Origin: an uncultured Peptococcaceae bacterium
GTDB taxonomy: Bacteria; Bacillota; Peptococcia; Peptococcales; Peptococcaceae
Direction of reading: 5' to 3'
Length of the DNA stretch: 10,582 nucleotides
Assembly (NCBI GenBank): GCA_958451915.1
Contig: CAUDRX010000073.1
Location: 1 to 10,582, forward strand
The position numbers and the translations under genes are program-made. This document shows, piece after piece, positions 1 through 6,114 of the stretch (its first letter is position 1; each line of letters starts with the position of its first letter). The notes below the pieces were generated by a model. That model had not been told where the DNA came from, ran no database searches, and saw only the letters and a program-made list of their open reading frames with translations.

Positions 1-150
1 AGCCCCGCCTTGACTCATTATTGCTGAATTATCAATGTATGAAATAGCTCTTGTGTCCGTATCATAGATCAGAAAATTTGCAGAGCGTCCAAAATTCTCC
101 GCGACTGCACCATCTAATGCCTGTGAATCAACTGGAATGGCAACCTTCAT
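1..150 (-). CDS. NifX/NifB-type dinitrogenase iron-molybdenum cofactor family protein (partial, N-terminal 50 residues)
   Basis: Only the first 50 codons are in the window; the gene runs off the left edge. The visible protein begins MKVAIPVDSQ, then has VAENFGRSANFLIYD at about residues 16-30 and ends at a GGA motif near residue 48. This matches the start of the dinitrogenase iron-molybdenum cofactor family (NifX/NafY/NifB C-terminal fold): an M-x-(V/I)-A-(I/V)-P strand, a (H/N)-F-G-R loop and a GGAG-type turn. In nitrogen fixers such domains bind FeMo-cofactor precursors. Many anaerobes without nitrogenase carry small stand-alone copies of unclear role, possibly Fe-S or metal-cluster handling. 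The ATG at 148-150 is preceded by an AAAAGAGG ribosome binding site at suitable spacing. It has its own promoter with two flanking palindromes. Family assignment is confident; exact function is not. Confidence 0.85.
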   Translation of the reverse strand, partial: MKVAIPVDSQALDGAVAENFGRSANFLIYDTDTRAISYIDNSAIMSQGGA

Positions 151-177
151 GTGAAAGACCTCTTTTCTCAAATGATT

Positions 178-232
178 ATTGGCATATGCCGATTACACCT
201 CAAGCATAGCACCATTAGTGGCATATGTCAAT
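178..232. promoter_or_regulatory. Pair of GGCATATGCC-type palindromic operators flanking the NifX-family promoter
   Basis: Two copies of a 16-base near-palindrome are present: ATTGGCATATGCCGAT at 178-193, and AGTGGCATATGTCAAT at 217-232. The shared consensus would be ATTGGCATATGCCAAT, and the centres are 39 bases apart. The right copy covers the -35 hexamer and the left copy sits over the predicted transcription start, which is the usual geometry for repression by a dimeric DNA-binding protein. The regulator is not in the window. That these are operators is inferred from symmetry, repetition and position. Confidence 0.65.
203..231 (-). promoter_or_regulatory. Sigma-A-type promoter of the NifX-family gene
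   Basis: Reading the minus strand, a perfect -35 TTGACA (226-231) is followed by a 17-base spacer and a -10 TATGCT (203-208). A TG one base before the -10 gives an extended -10 element. Transcription would start near 196, leaving a leader of about 45 bases before the ATG at 150. The -35 hexamer lies inside one of the two palindromes described separately. Confidence 0.7.
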
Positions 233-241
233 TATTAGAAT

Positions 242-270
242 AAAAAAAGCAGCGCAGAGTACTCTGCGCT
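242..270 (-). terminator. Rho-independent terminator of the zinc-ribbon gene
   Basis: A perfect 10+10 base inverted repeat, AGCGCAGAGT/ACTCTGCGCT (251-270), is followed on the minus strand by a run of seven T residues (242-248). It lies 36 bases past the stop codon at 306-308. The arms abut with no spacer, so the innermost pairs would open to form the loop. Confidence 0.85.
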
Positions 271-305
271 ACAGTTCATCGAAAAGCGGTAATATCCGGA
301 AGTTC

Positions 306-1184
306 TTATTTCTCCTGTGCAACGGTCACTGCTGCACAGTAGTCCACATCGCTGATCCCTTTGACTTCTGTATATGGTACAGATAGATAAAACGTCTCAG
401 ATTCACCCGGATCCAAAGAACCATCCTCCGGTGTTACAGTAATATACTTCTTATAGATGACTTTTTCCGAATCTTTGTTTTGGAGTCTAAAACAGATAAC
501 AATCTTCTTATAAGCATCTTCACCATTATTAGTGATCGTATAATTCGACTCGACAATCTCTCCCGTTAGTTTCGAATCTTCTATCGAACGATCAGTGACC
601 CGATGAATGATCTCATCCTCGGCATTTGTTCTGGAAAAAGATTCAAATTCTGCTTCATGCGTCAAGGCAGGATATAAGTTCATAACGTCTTTATGCGCTT
701 CAAAGGTTACCTTGTACTCCTCACCGTTAATCAAGACTGTGTCACCGCTCTGGGATTCCCATTCAAGTACCTGACTTTGCATGGCATATTTATCTTCATC
801 GGTGACCCTAGCTTCAGCATCGTATGTGACGTGATCACCATTAAAATTCAACGTTTGACCTGAGCCAAATTCAAAGCCATACCACACACCCGTCAAATTT
901 TCTGAAAGAGCTTCCTTCTCTTTATTATTTGAAGTCGTAACAGCAAAAAGAACGACAGCTGCTATGACAACAACCGCACCAAGAATAATACCCCATTTTC
1001 GGTTGCCAGGCTTTTTTTTAAGTGGTTCACCAGACTTAGCGTCCTCATTCCCCTGTAATCGAACCTCTGCTGCAATGTTTTGTTCATTTTCCAGCTTACT
1101 ACTGATCGGATAACCACAATGCGGACAGCTTGCTGCCTGATCGCTTATCTCTTTCCCGCATTCCGGGCACTGGATCAATGCCAT
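306..1184 (-). CDS. Membrane-anchored zinc-ribbon protein of unknown function
   Basis: The 292-residue protein has an N-terminal zinc ribbon with paired cysteines C6/C9 and C20/C23 (CPECG and CPHCG). A charged linker rich in K, E and G follows, then one membrane helix at about residues 64-82 and an extracytoplasmic part of about 210 residues. By eye that part has two beta-rich segments: residues 97-175 (starting LTGVWYGF, lipocalin-like in feel) and residues 205-290 (VESNYTITNNGEDAYKK then a beta sandwich), which resembles FxLYD-type domains. By topology the zinc ribbon should be cytoplasmic. Bacillota often carry such zinc-ribbon/single-helix/beta-domain proteins and their roles are mostly unknown. 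The ATG at 1182-1184 follows an AAAGGAG ribosome binding site at 8 bases. The gene looks monocistronic. The domain layout is solid; no function is assigned. Confidence 0.85.
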   Translation of the reverse strand: MALIQCPECGKEISDQAASCPHCGYPISSKLENEQNIAAEVRLQGNEDAKSGEPLKKKPGNRKWGIILGAVVVIAAVVLFAVTTSNNKEKEALSENLTGVWYGFEFGSGQTLNFNGDHVTYDAEARVTDEDKYAMQSQVLEWESQSGDTVLINGEEYKVTFEAHKDVMNLYPALTHEAEFESFSRTNAEDEIIHRVTDRSIEDSKLTGEIVESNYTITNNGEDAYKKIVICFRLQNKDSEKVIYKKYITVTPEDGSLDPGESETFYLSVPYTEVKGISDVDYCAAVTVAQEK

Positions 1185-1272
1185 AACAATCGCTCCTTTC
1201 CATTCTAAGCTTTACAGCTATATATACACATTCGATATGTATTCTCAAATTTCATATTATGTAGTTTTCTAT

Positions 1273-1281
1273 ATTATACCA
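1273..1281 (-). promoter_or_regulatory. Candidate extended -10 promoter of the zinc-ribbon gene
   Basis: On the minus strand, TGGTATAAT is a consensus -10 (TATAAT at 1273-1278) with the TG extension. The matching -35 region at 1296-1301 reads TGGGAA and is weak, as extended -10 promoters allow. The leader to the ATG would be about 80-85 bases. It contains an imperfect inverted repeat at 1224-1242 (ATACACAT-TCG-ATATGTAT, one mismatch) that could be an operator or a weak hairpin. Confidence 0.55.
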
Positions 1282-1448
1282 AACAGACATTTAGATTCCC
1301 AGAATTTTTTCAATCGATTCTGTATATTTATCACAAAAAAGTCTTCTGTGTTTGCTTGACACTGCAATACATCGATCATTGTCTGATGACAATCTCCCTC
1401 TTCCACACCATTACTGAACGATCGAAACAATTTTTTTCTAAAATCAGC

Positions 1449-1477
1449 TTGACTGTACGCTCATAGCATGGTATTAT
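1449..1477 (+). promoter_or_regulatory. Promoter of the tRNA-Glu/tRNA-Val unit
   Basis: A -35 TTGACT (1449-1454), an exact 17-base spacer and a -10 TATTAT (1472-1477), with TG one base upstream of the -10, form a near-consensus extended promoter. Transcription would begin near 1484, giving a leader of about 30 bases ahead of the mature 5' end of tRNA-Glu, to be removed by RNase P. Confidence 0.8.
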
Positions 1478-1513
1478 ATCACTCGTCAGCGCGGCTAGTG
1501 CGTTGATAATAAT

Positions 1514-1587
1514 GGCGAGTTGGAGAAGCGGCTTAACTCATCAGCCTTTCACGCTGACATTCACGGGTTCGAATCCCGTACTCGTCA
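1514..1587 (+). tRNA. tRNA-Glu (anticodon TTC)
   Basis: The 74-base gene folds as a full cloverleaf. The acceptor stem is GGCGAGT/ACTCGTC with one G-U pair; the D arm has a three-pair GAG/CTC stem and an AAGCGG-containing loop. The anticodon stem is TCAGC/GCTGA with loop CTTTCAC (anticodon TTC at 1548-1550). The T arm is ACGGG-TTCGAAT-CCCGT and the discriminator base is A. The 3' CCA is not encoded (the next bases are TTC), so it must be added by nucleotidyltransferase. It decodes GAA/GAG. Confidence 0.95.
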
Positions 1588-1590
1588 TTC

Positions 1591-1663
1591 GGACAATTAG
1601 CTCAGTTGGGAGAGCGTCTGCCTTACAAGCAGAGGGTCGGCGGTTCGAGCCCGTCATTGTCCA
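1591..1663 (+). tRNA. tRNA-Val (anticodon TAC)
   Basis: The 73-base cloverleaf has acceptor stem GGACAAT/ATTGTCC, D stem GCTC/GAGC with loop AGTTGGGA, anticodon stem TCTGC/GCAGA with loop CTTACAA (anticodon TAC at 1624-1626), and T arm GGCGG-TTCGAGC-CCGTC with one G-U pair. The discriminator is A and no CCA is encoded. Only three bases separate it from tRNA-Glu, so both are cut from one precursor. Confidence 0.95.
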
Positions 1664-1669
1664 TCCTGA

Positions 1670-1699
1670 ACTCCTGCATTTTTATGCAGGAGTTTTTTT
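1670..1699 (+). terminator. Rho-independent terminator of the tRNA unit
   Basis: A perfect 10-base stem (ACTCCTGCAT, 1670-1679, with ATGCAGGAGT, 1684-1693) closes a TTTT loop and is followed by six T residues. It begins 7 bases past the end of tRNA-Val. Confidence 0.92.
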
Positions 1700-1725
1700 G
1701 TGCAATCTCATTCCTTACACACAAT

Positions 1726-1754
1726 AAAACGGCAGTCTTTCGACTGCCGTTTTT
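1726..1754 (-). terminator. Bidirectional terminator between the tRNA unit and the ABC permease gene
   Basis: AAAACGGCAGTC (1726-1737) pairs with GACTGCCGTTTT (1742-1753) around a four-base loop. The A/T ends supply a T-run in both directions, so it can end the minus-strand ABC operon immediately past the permease stop codon (1755-1757). It can also act as a second stop for plus-strand tRNA transcripts. Confidence 0.88.
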
Positions 1755-4433
1755 CTATCTCAATATCGAACGTTTTAAAACGCATTTTCCCGCTAATCCC
1801 ATCGTACCCATGCAAAGAATGACATTAATGATCACAACTGCCAGGATCCATCCTGGCTGCAGGCTGCTCGCTGGATGCAGATACAAATAAATATGATTCA
1901 TAAAATAGTAGAGAACACGCTGCACCAAACTATAAAGAACGATCATGACAACACTGGCATAGATCCCGTAACGCATGCCTTCCTTAAGCAACATGCTCAC
2001 AAAACCTCTGTCTGTGATGCCCATAGCACGCAAGATAGAAAATTCACGCCGACGCTCGGCAACCAGCCAATGCATGCTGTTTGCGATATGGATCAAACTG
2101 GTGAGAAGGAGCACACCTGCGATACCATAGAAAAAGGCCATCTGCTGATGCAGATACAGCTCTTGCGCTGCGATCTGCCCACTATAGTCATGCACCACAC
2201 ACCCCGGAATCCCCATCGTCATTTCTCGAACAGCATTAGCCACTGCCTCGGGATCTGCATCATCCTTCAGGCGAATACTCACCGTCTGAGCGCCTGTGAC
2301 ACCAAAATGTGCCTTCATTTGTTCCTGCGTCATAATAATGTCAACGGTGGTCTCACCATCGTCACCAATAGTTGTATCTACTTTACCAAGCGGTCGACTC
2401 ACCAATGCCGAGATGGAAAACGACTGTGTTTCGTAATCATCCGCCACACCTTCGAAATCAAGCAGTGCTTCTTCCGATACACGGGGTGTTTTCAGCACAA
2501 ATCGCTCGCCTGCGCCAAGATCGATACCATCATAGTTTCCCTGTCCATCAACAAGAGTCTTCATAATGACTGTGTCTTCTGCACGCATAGCATCCGGATC
2601 GATCGAGCCCTCAAGAAGATACTCATTCATCTGAGCAAGCATGGCGTCATCATAACCATAGATATTAACCTTGAGACGATAGTCGTCTTCCCCGGTCTGA
2701 ACGATCACCCCGCCATAACGGGCCATGACCTCCGGATCCGGCGTGCGATCCGGATCGCCTGCTGTTTCAGCATAATAACTCGGCCACTGGAAGCTTCCAT
2801 CGTTAAGGGTGATCTCGCCGAGCATATAGCTCACGGGCAGGACCTGCGCTACACCATCGACTTCCCGCAAGGCGTCCACTGTCTCCATCGACACTGTTTC
2901 GGAAAGCAAGCCTTTCTCCTCTACAAGCTGGATGTCCGAGCCAAGCCCATCGTCCGCTGCAAAAGTCAATGTGTTATTCACACGTGTGTTCTCGATCACG
3001 TAGGTCGCACTGAGAAATATCACACCACCGATCGCAAGCGAGACCACGATCCCAATAAAAGTGCTTTTACGTGCGAACATAAAGCGTCTTGTCATCGCTC
3101 CAACAAGCGAAATATGACGAAGACTTACGATCTTACGGCTGCGCGGCCTGCCATTATCTTCTTTGAGCATCTGATGCAGACTCATACGACGCATACGATG
3201 CATGAGAATATCGCTGATGATCACGAGCAAGAACACCAGAAAGCACGCACCCACTACGATCAGCTGCCAGTCGATCTGAAAAATGCCCGATGACGGGATC
3301 GTAGCTGCAGACAGCGCCTCTGCACGTACATCCGATGAAACACCGCTGTGAATTGCCGCATTACGAACAATAAAGATCTGCCCGATCTTTCCATAAATTA
3401 AGGCAGCGATGCTGTTGCCCAACACACAGCCGGTTGTATAGCCTGCTGCAAAGATGATAAGGAGCTCACAGAGCAAAAGTCTCAGGACCCCACCATCTGT
3501 CAAACCCAGTGTTTGCAGGATGCTGTATTGATTCAAGCGGCGCAGCACGCTCACTTGAAAGATGCTATAGATAATAAACGCAACAAACAGCGACAGAGCA
3601 GCAAGCACCGCACCTTCAGTCATGACCTGGTTCTCATTGAGGCTGCCCCAGACATATGGTATGCCAAAGGTCGGCGCCTTCAGAGCATCAATGATCTCCT
3701 CAAAAGAGAGACCGCCACCATCAGCACCAACATAACCTGCAATACCGTTGTTGCGGGCAATCGTGCCAGGATCGATATTAAAACGTTCTGAAAATGCTGC
3801 GATCTGTTCCCCGACCGATCGAGATTCATCAAATTTCAGATAAACAAAACTGCCATTCGTTCCATAGTCGAGATCCGAACTCACGAAGACCTGCATAAAG
3901 TCACCCATCAGCTCCGAAAGACGCGGTGGCATTTCTCCAACGATCCCAGTAAGCGTAAAAATCTCACCGTCAAGTGTTACCTGTTCTCCGATCTCGGCAG
4001 AAGCACCCAGATTTCGCAAAGTCTGTACATCCATCGCGATCTCATTCAGCTTCCGGGGCATTCGACCTTTTTCAAGCGTACGCCCCATCATCTGCATATA
4101 GCCGTCATCTGCGCTCACATACTGGATAGCAAACGGCTCCTCGATCGCTTTGCATACCTTCTCTACACCATAGGATCTGAGTTGATAACCTGCGCCAGAT
4201 GGATCATCTAAAAAATCATCAAACCACGGGAGATCACAACGCGTTTCATAGTGCCAGTCGCCATATTCGGCGCGAGCATTTTCTCTTGAAGTATTAAGAC
4301 CACTAGAAAACAATGAACCTATTCCACAAAAAAGTGCGGCAGAAAGCACAATACCGACAAAAAGTGCCAAGGTCTGTTTTTTATCATGGCACAGATATGC
4401 CCAAGCCAGCTTAAATATCGTACACATTATCAT
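1755..4433 (-). CDS. FtsX-type ABC transporter permease (MacB/LolC-like, duplicated module)
   Basis: The 892-residue membrane protein is the permease partner of the ATPase ending one base upstream. Eight membrane segments are visible, at about residues 22-44, 272-297, 317-347, 388-412, 457-480, 765-787, 817-840 and 860-885. This is two copies of a module made of one helix, a large outside domain and a three-helix FtsX unit; the outside domains span about 45-270 and 482-764. The FtsX signature appears twice, as RRLNQYSILQTLGLTDGG (298-315) and ERRREFSILRAMGITDRG (793-810). This differs from the ten-helix, single-outside-domain BceB/VraG permeases. MacB-like relatives move lipoproteins, peptides or antibiotics by coupling ATPase motion to outside domains; the substrate here is unknown. 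The ATG follows the ATPase stop directly and an AAGGGG site lies inside the ATPase end, so translation is probably coupled. A second ATG two codons in is an alternative start. Confidence 0.9.
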   Translation of the reverse strand: MIMCTIFKLAWAYLCHDKKQTLALFVGIVLSAALFCGIGSLFSSGLNTSRENARAEYGDWHYETRCDLPWFDDFLDDPSGAGYQLRSYGVEKVCKAIEEPFAIQYVSADDGYMQMMGRTLEKGRMPRKLNEIAMDVQTLRNLGASAEIGEQVTLDGEIFTLTGIVGEMPPRLSELMGDFMQVFVSSDLDYGTNGSFVYLKFDESRSVGEQIAAFSERFNIDPGTIARNNGIAGYVGADGGGLSFEEIIDALKAPTFGIPYVWGSLNENQVMTEGAVLAALSLFVAFIIYSIFQVSVLRRLNQYSILQTLGLTDGGVLRLLLCELLIIFAAGYTTGCVLGNSIAALIYGKIGQIFIVRNAAIHSGVSSDVRAEALSAATIPSSGIFQIDWQLIVVGACFLVFLLVIISDILMHRMRRMSLHQMLKEDNGRPRSRKIVSLRHISLVGAMTRRFMFARKSTFIGIVVSLAIGGVIFLSATYVIENTRVNNTLTFAADDGLGSDIQLVEEKGLLSETVSMETVDALREVDGVAQVLPVSYMLGEITLNDGSFQWPSYYAETAGDPDRTPDPEVMARYGGVIVQTGEDDYRLKVNIYGYDDAMLAQMNEYLLEGSIDPDAMRAEDTVIMKTLVDGQGNYDGIDLGAGERFVLKTPRVSEEALLDFEGVADDYETQSFSISALVSRPLGKVDTTIGDDGETTVDIIMTQEQMKAHFGVTGAQTVSIRLKDDADPEAVANAVREMTMGIPGCVVHDYSGQIAAQELYLHQQMAFFYGIAGVLLLTSLIHIANSMHWLVAERRREFSILRAMGITDRGFVSMLLKEGMRYGIYASVVMIVLYSLVQRVLYYFMNHIYLYLHPASSLQPGWILAVVIINVILCMGTMGLAGKCVLKRSILR

Positions 4434-5114
4434 TCACCACCCCTTGGGAGGCACGATACATCCGTCCTCGATATGGATAATCCGATCACATGATTGCGCA
4501 AGTGCTTCATTATGCGTCACCATAAGGATCGTCTGATGATAGAAGCGACTGCTCTTCTTGAGCAGCCCCATTACTTCGACCGTTGTACGACTGTCAAGAT
4601 TACCTGTCGGTTCATCCGCGAGGATCAACGCTGGCTTGTTTGCTAGCGCGCGCGCAATCGCAACACGTTGCTGTTGTCCTCCGGACAGTTCATCAGGAAA
4701 TCGTCGGCGCAGCTCCCAAAGTCCGAGCTCCTCGAGCAAACCACGAATATACTCATGGTCCACATACTTGCCCTTGTCAAAAGTAACGGGCAGAGCGACA
4801 TTATCATAAACGTTCAATACAGGCATCAGGCTATAGTTCTGAAAGACAAAACCAATATTGCGCCGACGAAAGATCGTCAAAGCCTTACGAGAAAGATGAG
4901 CAATATCGTGCTCCCGGATCATGATCGATCCCGTATCGGGCGTATCTAAACCACCGACAAGATTCAGGAGTGTGCTCTTCCCCGAGCCCGAGGTGCCTAT
5001 AACAGCCACAAACGCCCCTTGTTTCACACTAAAACTGACATCACTAAGGGCAGCAACTGCATTCGCCTGCTGCCCATATTTTTTGCTGACGTGTTGAACC
5101 TGCAAGATATCCAT
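4434..5114 (-). CDS. ABC transporter ATP-binding protein (MacB/LolD/BceA type)
   Basis: The 226-residue protein has all the motifs of an active ABC ATPase: Walker A GTSGSGKST (40-48), Q-loop Q92 in VFQNYSLMPVLNV, signature LSGGQQQR (143-150), Walker B LILADEP with E168 (163-169) and H-loop H201. The ADEPTGNLD sequence and the LMPVLNVYDNVALP stretch are typical of the LolD/MacB/BceA group that drives FtsX-fold permeases by mechanotransmission. The length is normal. The ATG at 5112-5114 is preceded by a strong GAGGAGGGG ribosome binding site. The gene heads a two-gene operon with the permease, which starts at the base after its stop. Its promoter region lies in the 97-base gap after the histidine kinase gene, where candidate regulator-binding repeats occur. 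Confidence 0.95.
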   Translation of the reverse strand: MDILQVQHVSKKYGQQANAVAALSDVSFSVKQGAFVAVIGTSGSGKSTLLNLVGGLDTPDTGSIMIREHDIAHLSRKALTIFRRRNIGFVFQNYSLMPVLNVYDNVALPVTFDKGKYVDHEYIRGLLEELGLWELRRRFPDELSGGQQQRVAIARALANKPALILADEPTGNLDSRTTVEVMGLLKKSSRFYHQTILMVTHNEALAQSCDRIIHIEDGCIVPPKGW

Positions 5115-5144
5115 CCGATACCCCTCCTCTTTTGAACTACCCTA

Positions 5145-5178
5145 ATCATAGCAAGCAAAACTGTCAAACCGCTGACAG
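5145..5178 (-). promoter_or_regulatory. Putative regulated promoter and operator of the ABC transporter operon
   Basis: On the minus strand a -10-like TATGAT (5145-5150) has no good -35 at the usual distance (AGCGGT at 5168-5173). Instead that position is covered by a perfect inverted repeat CTGTCA-N6-TGACAG (5161-5178). A weak -35 overlapped by a symmetric site fits a promoter that needs an activator, most simply the response regulator encoded at 6111-6788. An alternative reading uses TTGACA (5162-5167) as the -35 with TAGGGT (5139-5144) as a poor -10. Confidence 0.5.
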
Positions 5179-5183
5179 ACACG

Positions 5184-5213
5184 AAAAAAGTTCTGACAGT
5201 TTTGTCAGAACTT
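5184..5213 (-). terminator. Rho-independent terminator after the histidine kinase gene (stem also resembles a regulator site)
   Basis: AAGTTCTGACA (5188-5198) pairs with TGTCAGAACTT (5203-5213) around a GTTT loop, an 11-base perfect stem. On the minus strand the stem runs into TTTTTT (5184-5189). The kinase stop codon (5212-5214) overlaps the first arm, so termination follows immediately after translation ends. The stem core TGACA-N4-TGTCA is also a symmetric DNA site like the half-sites next to it. Confidence 0.85.
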
Positions 5214-6114
5214 AAACATTTTGCAGAAAGACACTGAACGTGCTTCCTTGTCCATACGTCGAACGCACTGTGATATAACCTTTCTCATGTTCCAGGATCA
5301 TGCGCGAAAGCGCCAGCCCAATACCGGCGCCTTCACGGTCCTGAACATCACTGGCACGATAGAACCGCTGAAAGATCCGTGTCTGATCTTCTTCCCGGAT
5401 GCCAATCCCTTCGTCAGTCACACGGATCTCCGAATAAAACTCAAGCGGTACCACACTGATTGTAATGCAACTCCCTGGTCCACTATACTTGATCGCGTTC
5501 TCTAACAGGTTCACAAACACTTCTGCCGTCCATTTGCGATTATGCAGAACCGTTATTTCAGCGAATGGTTCAACCCCGATCACGACACCTCTCTGCTCAG
5601 CCTTATCCATCACCGCATCCACAGCATCCTCTAATGTCGGCGCAAGCGGCAGGGCCTGTGTTCCAAAGACAACAGCGCCCTGTTCAAGCTCAACCATCTT
5701 GAAAAGCGCCTCCAAAATCCAGTCCAGCTTTTCTGTCTGCCCCTTCATCCTGGCAAGAAACCGCCGTCTTGTCAGGATATCCAGGTTTTCATCTTCAAGC
5801 ATTTCCCGATACATCATCAAGCCTGCAAGCGGCGTCTTAAGCTGATGAGACATGTTTGAAACAAGCTGTTTGACACTCTCCCGCTCTTCTTCTGCACCAG
5901 CAATGCTGAGATCGACCTTCTCCTGTACACGCTTCACCTTGGTTGCCAACGCTGAAACAGCCCCTTCTCTGAGATCACACTCAGAGACCCCCGCACCATC
6001 AAGAAGATCGTCCAGCATTCTATCAACTGCCTGCATATGCTTTCGATCCTGCTGCCAAAACAGCAGGCAGCCACTGCAGGCAAGAGCGAACAGAACCGCC
6101 CACAGAACCGTCAT
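5212..6114 (-). CDS. Sensor histidine kinase, small single-helix type
   Basis: The 300-residue kinase starts with one hydrophobic segment (about residues 3-20) directly followed by charged sequence, so it has essentially no extracytoplasmic sensor domain. A cytoplasmic helical linker runs from 22 to 85. The HisKA domain has the phospho-acceptor H90 in SNMSHQLKTPLAG. The HATPase_c domain shows the N-box (NLLENAIKY, 202-210), G1 (DEGIGI, 234-239), F-box (IFQRFYR, 247-253) and G2 (GAGIGLAL, 262-269), so it should be catalytically competent. The start overlaps the regulator stop by four bases (ATGA), giving translational coupling. Small kinases without a sensor domain beside FtsX-type transporters commonly depend on the transporter for signal detection; that applies here by inference only. 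Confidence 0.93.
   Translation of the reverse strand: MTVLWAVLFALACSGCLLFWQQDRKHMQAVDRMLDDLLDGAGVSECDLREGAVSALATKVKRVQEKVDLSIAGAEEERESVKQLVSNMSHQLKTPLAGLMMYREMLEDENLDILTRRRFLARMKGQTEKLDWILEALFKMVELEQGAVVFGTQALPLAPTLEDAVDAVMDKAEQRGVVIGVEPFAEITVLHNRKWTAEVFVNLLENAIKYSGPGSCITISVVPLEFYSEIRVTDEGIGIREEDQTRIFQRFYRASDVQDREGAGIGLALSRMILEHEKGYITVRSTYGQGSTFSVFLQNV

Larger units (their letters stand above)
1185..1513. other. Intergenic gap between divergent transcription units
   Basis: This 329-base AT-rich stretch separates the minus-strand zinc-ribbon gene from the plus-strand tRNAs. It holds the zinc-ribbon promoter and leader on the left and the tRNA promoter on the right. In between, a perfect 6-base hairpin (ATTGTC-TGAT-GACAAT, 1378-1393) lies just downstream of an isolated TTGACA (1356-1361) that has no acceptable -10. 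No convincing small gene, RNA gene or mobile-element remnant was seen in 1290-1445. Confidence 0.6.

Noticed and set aside
1356..1393. Isolated TTGACA with a nearby ATTGTC-TGAT-GACAAT hairpin as a possible extra promoter or operator
   Set aside because: There is no acceptable -10 at 16-18 bases and no gene that it would serve; the hairpin is short and lacks a T-run.
1503..1890. Plus-strand open frames across the tRNA genes
   Set aside because: Their products are the familiar false peptides from translating tRNA sequence (for example SSVGRASALQAEGRRFEP). The DNA folds as two cloverleaf tRNAs followed by terminators.
1875..3293. Long plus-strand open frame (472 codons) antisense to the permease gene
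   Set aside because: The sense strand encodes a clear FtsX permease with paired signatures and ribosome binding site. The antisense product is rich in His, Thr, Ile and Cys, has no recognisable domain and no good ribosome binding site, so it is a mirror of the permease codon use.
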